A stretch of DNA of 6,924 bases from a candidate division LCP-89 bacterium (GTDB lineage: Bacteria > Electryoneota > B3-LCP). Position 1 is the first letter of the stretch; each line of letters opens with the position of its first letter. Positions 5,936 through 6,924 of the stretch are shown here, piece by piece. The translations under genes and the position numbers were made by a program. The stretch covers positions 1 to 6,924 of the forward strand of contig JALGZU010000147.1 of the NCBI GenBank assembly GCA_025774735.1, given 5' to 3'. The notes below the pieces were generated by a model that had not been told where the DNA came from, ran no database searches, and worked only from the letters and a program-made list of their open reading frames with translations.

Positions 5936-6924
5936 ATGAAAGCGATCATCCCCGTCGCCGGCATCGGGACGCGCCTGCGTCCACACACTTATACTCAGCC
6001 GAAGGTATTGCTGAACGTCGCCGGCAAGCCCATCATCGCCCATATCCTCGATCAAGTCAAGGCCACTCGCATCGATCGGATCGTTTTTATCGTGGGATAC
6101 CTGAAGGAGGTATTCGAGGACTGGGCTCGGGAGCATTACCCCGATCTGGATCTGGAATTCGTGGAACAGTCCGAATTTCTCGGGTTGGGGCATGCCGTCG
6201 GCCTCGGCCTTGTCGAGAACGATGACGAGGTGATGGTCATCCTGGGGGACACCATCTTCGAGATCGACATGGAGGAGGTGTTGACGAGCCCGCACAGTTC
6301 CCTGGGGACCCGGGAGGTCGAAGATCCCCGCCGCTTCGGAGTCGTGGTCGAGAAGAACGGATTTATCACCGATCTGATCGAAAAACCGGCAGATCCACCC
6401 AGCAACCGCATCATTGTGGGGTTGTATTTTATCAAGAACGGCGGATTGCTCAAGCAGTGCATCGACGGCATCATCCGGGATGACGTCACGGTCAAAGGTG
6501 AATATCAGATCACGGATGCTCTGAAGAGAATGGTGGACGCAGGCGAGAAGATGACCACATTCGATGTCGAGGGCTGGTACGATTGCGGTACGGCGGACAC
6601 TCTACTGGAGTCCAACCGACATCTGCTGGGTAAAAATCCGGCGGCGGTGGATTCCCTGTCGAGTTTTGTTCCGGGCAACGTGGTGCGGCCGCCGGTGTAC
6701 ATCGCTCCAGGCGCCCGGGTCACCAATGCCGTCATCGGCCCCTACGTGACGATCGGCAACAACGCGGTCATCGAGGAGTCCATCATCGAAGATGCCATCA
6801 TCGGCGACGGAGCCCAGGTGCGGCACGCTCTGCTGGGGCATTCCATCGTCGGGCATTCCGCCTCTGTGACGGGTATGCATAAGAAAGTGAACATCTCGGA
6901 TCATTCGGAAATTTCTCTGGCTTA
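5936..6924 (+). CDS. Sugar-1-phosphate nucleotidyltransferase with C-terminal beta-helix, open at the window edge
   Basis: An ATG at 5936 opens a frame of 329 codons that runs off the window; the last two bases are TA, so the next base could make a stop. An in-frame TAG at 5921 excludes a longer start. The N-terminal domain is an NTP-transferase Rossmann fold: the nucleotide-binding signature GIGTRLRPHTYTQPK is at 9-23, the metal-binding Asp105 in LGDTIFE, an EKP motif at 149-151, and GWYDCGT at 213-219. From about residue 250 a hexapeptide-repeat, left-handed beta-helix segment follows (VYIAPGARV, AVIGPYVTIG, AIIGDGAQV). This is the architecture of long glucose-1-phosphate thymidylyl/uridylyltransferase-type enzymes and of archaeal dual-function sugar nucleotidyltransferases. 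They couple NTP to a sugar 1-phosphate to feed polysaccharide synthesis. The nucleotide and sugar cannot be read from the sequence. There is no clear Shine-Dalgarno site. The isomerase 117 bases upstream could feed its pathway. Confidence 0.87.
   Translation, partial: MKAIIPVAGIGTRLRPHTYTQPKVLLNVAGKPIIAHILDQVKATRIDRIVFIVGYLKEVFEDWAREHYPDLDLEFVEQSEFLGLGHAVGLGLVENDDEVMVILGDTIFEIDMEEVLTSPHSSLGTREVEDPRRFGVVVEKNGFITDLIEKPADPPSNRIIVGLYFIKNGGLLKQCIDGIIRDDVTVKGEYQITDALKRMVDAGEKMTTFDVEGWYDCGTADTLLESNRHLLGKNPAAVDSLSSFVPGNVVRPPVYIAPGARVTNAVIGPYVTIGNNAVIEESIIEDAIIGDGAQVRHALLGHSIVGHSASVTGMHKKVNISDHSEISLA

Noticed and set aside
1..6924. Mobile elements, CRISPR arrays, tRNA or rRNA genes
   Set aside because: No spaced direct-repeat array, transposase or integrase motif, terminal inverted repeats, or recognisable RNA gene sequence was seen on either strand.

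Overview
The window holds seven protein-coding genes, two of them cut by the window edges. There is no sign of an insertion sequence, phage, CRISPR array, tRNA or rRNA. The DNA is moderately GC-rich, with AT-rich stretches only at 1535-1690 and 5819-5935, which is where the promoters appear to lie. The gene repertoire and protein style suggest a Gram-negative-type bacterium of the FCB superphylum or a neighbouring candidate phylum: a prenyl synthase of the kind common in Bacteroidetes, a secreted M1 peptidase, a DUF6599-type exported protein, and a PTS HPr with an HPr-kinase-type Ser46. This placement is inference from protein style only.

Left arm (1-1534, minus strand): an exported DUF6599-like protein is followed, with a 4-base ATGA overlap, by a secreted M1-family metallopeptidase whose 3' part lies outside the window. 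Both have signal peptides, so the pair is probably one transcription unit acting outside the cytoplasm.

Centre (1535-1690): a divergent promoter region with one sigma70-like promoter for each arm, plus short repeats that could be an operator.

Middle (1691-5818, plus strand): a four-gene run with short gaps or an overlap. It encodes a trans-polyprenyl diphosphate synthase (TTG start), the PTS phosphocarrier HPr, PTS enzyme I (all E. coli catalytic residues kept, with a constant +10 offset), and a bifunctional phosphoglucose/phosphomannose isomerase that overlaps enzyme I by 8 bases. Enzyme I takes phosphate from PEP and passes it to HPr His15. The isomerase links fructose-6-P to glucose-6-P and mannose-6-P. 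No sugar permease (EII) is visible.

Right arm (5819-6924): after an AT-rich gap with a plausible promoter comes a sugar-1-phosphate nucleotidyltransferase with a C-terminal left-handed beta-helix, open at the window edge. Together with the isomerase it points to hexose-phosphate entry into NDP-sugar and surface-polysaccharide synthesis, while the prenyl synthase would supply a lipid precursor.

I did not find a clearly new system. The parts most worth a second look are the prenyl synthase / PTS / isomerase operon without a permease, the DUF6599-M1 peptidase couple, and the layout of the divergent control region.
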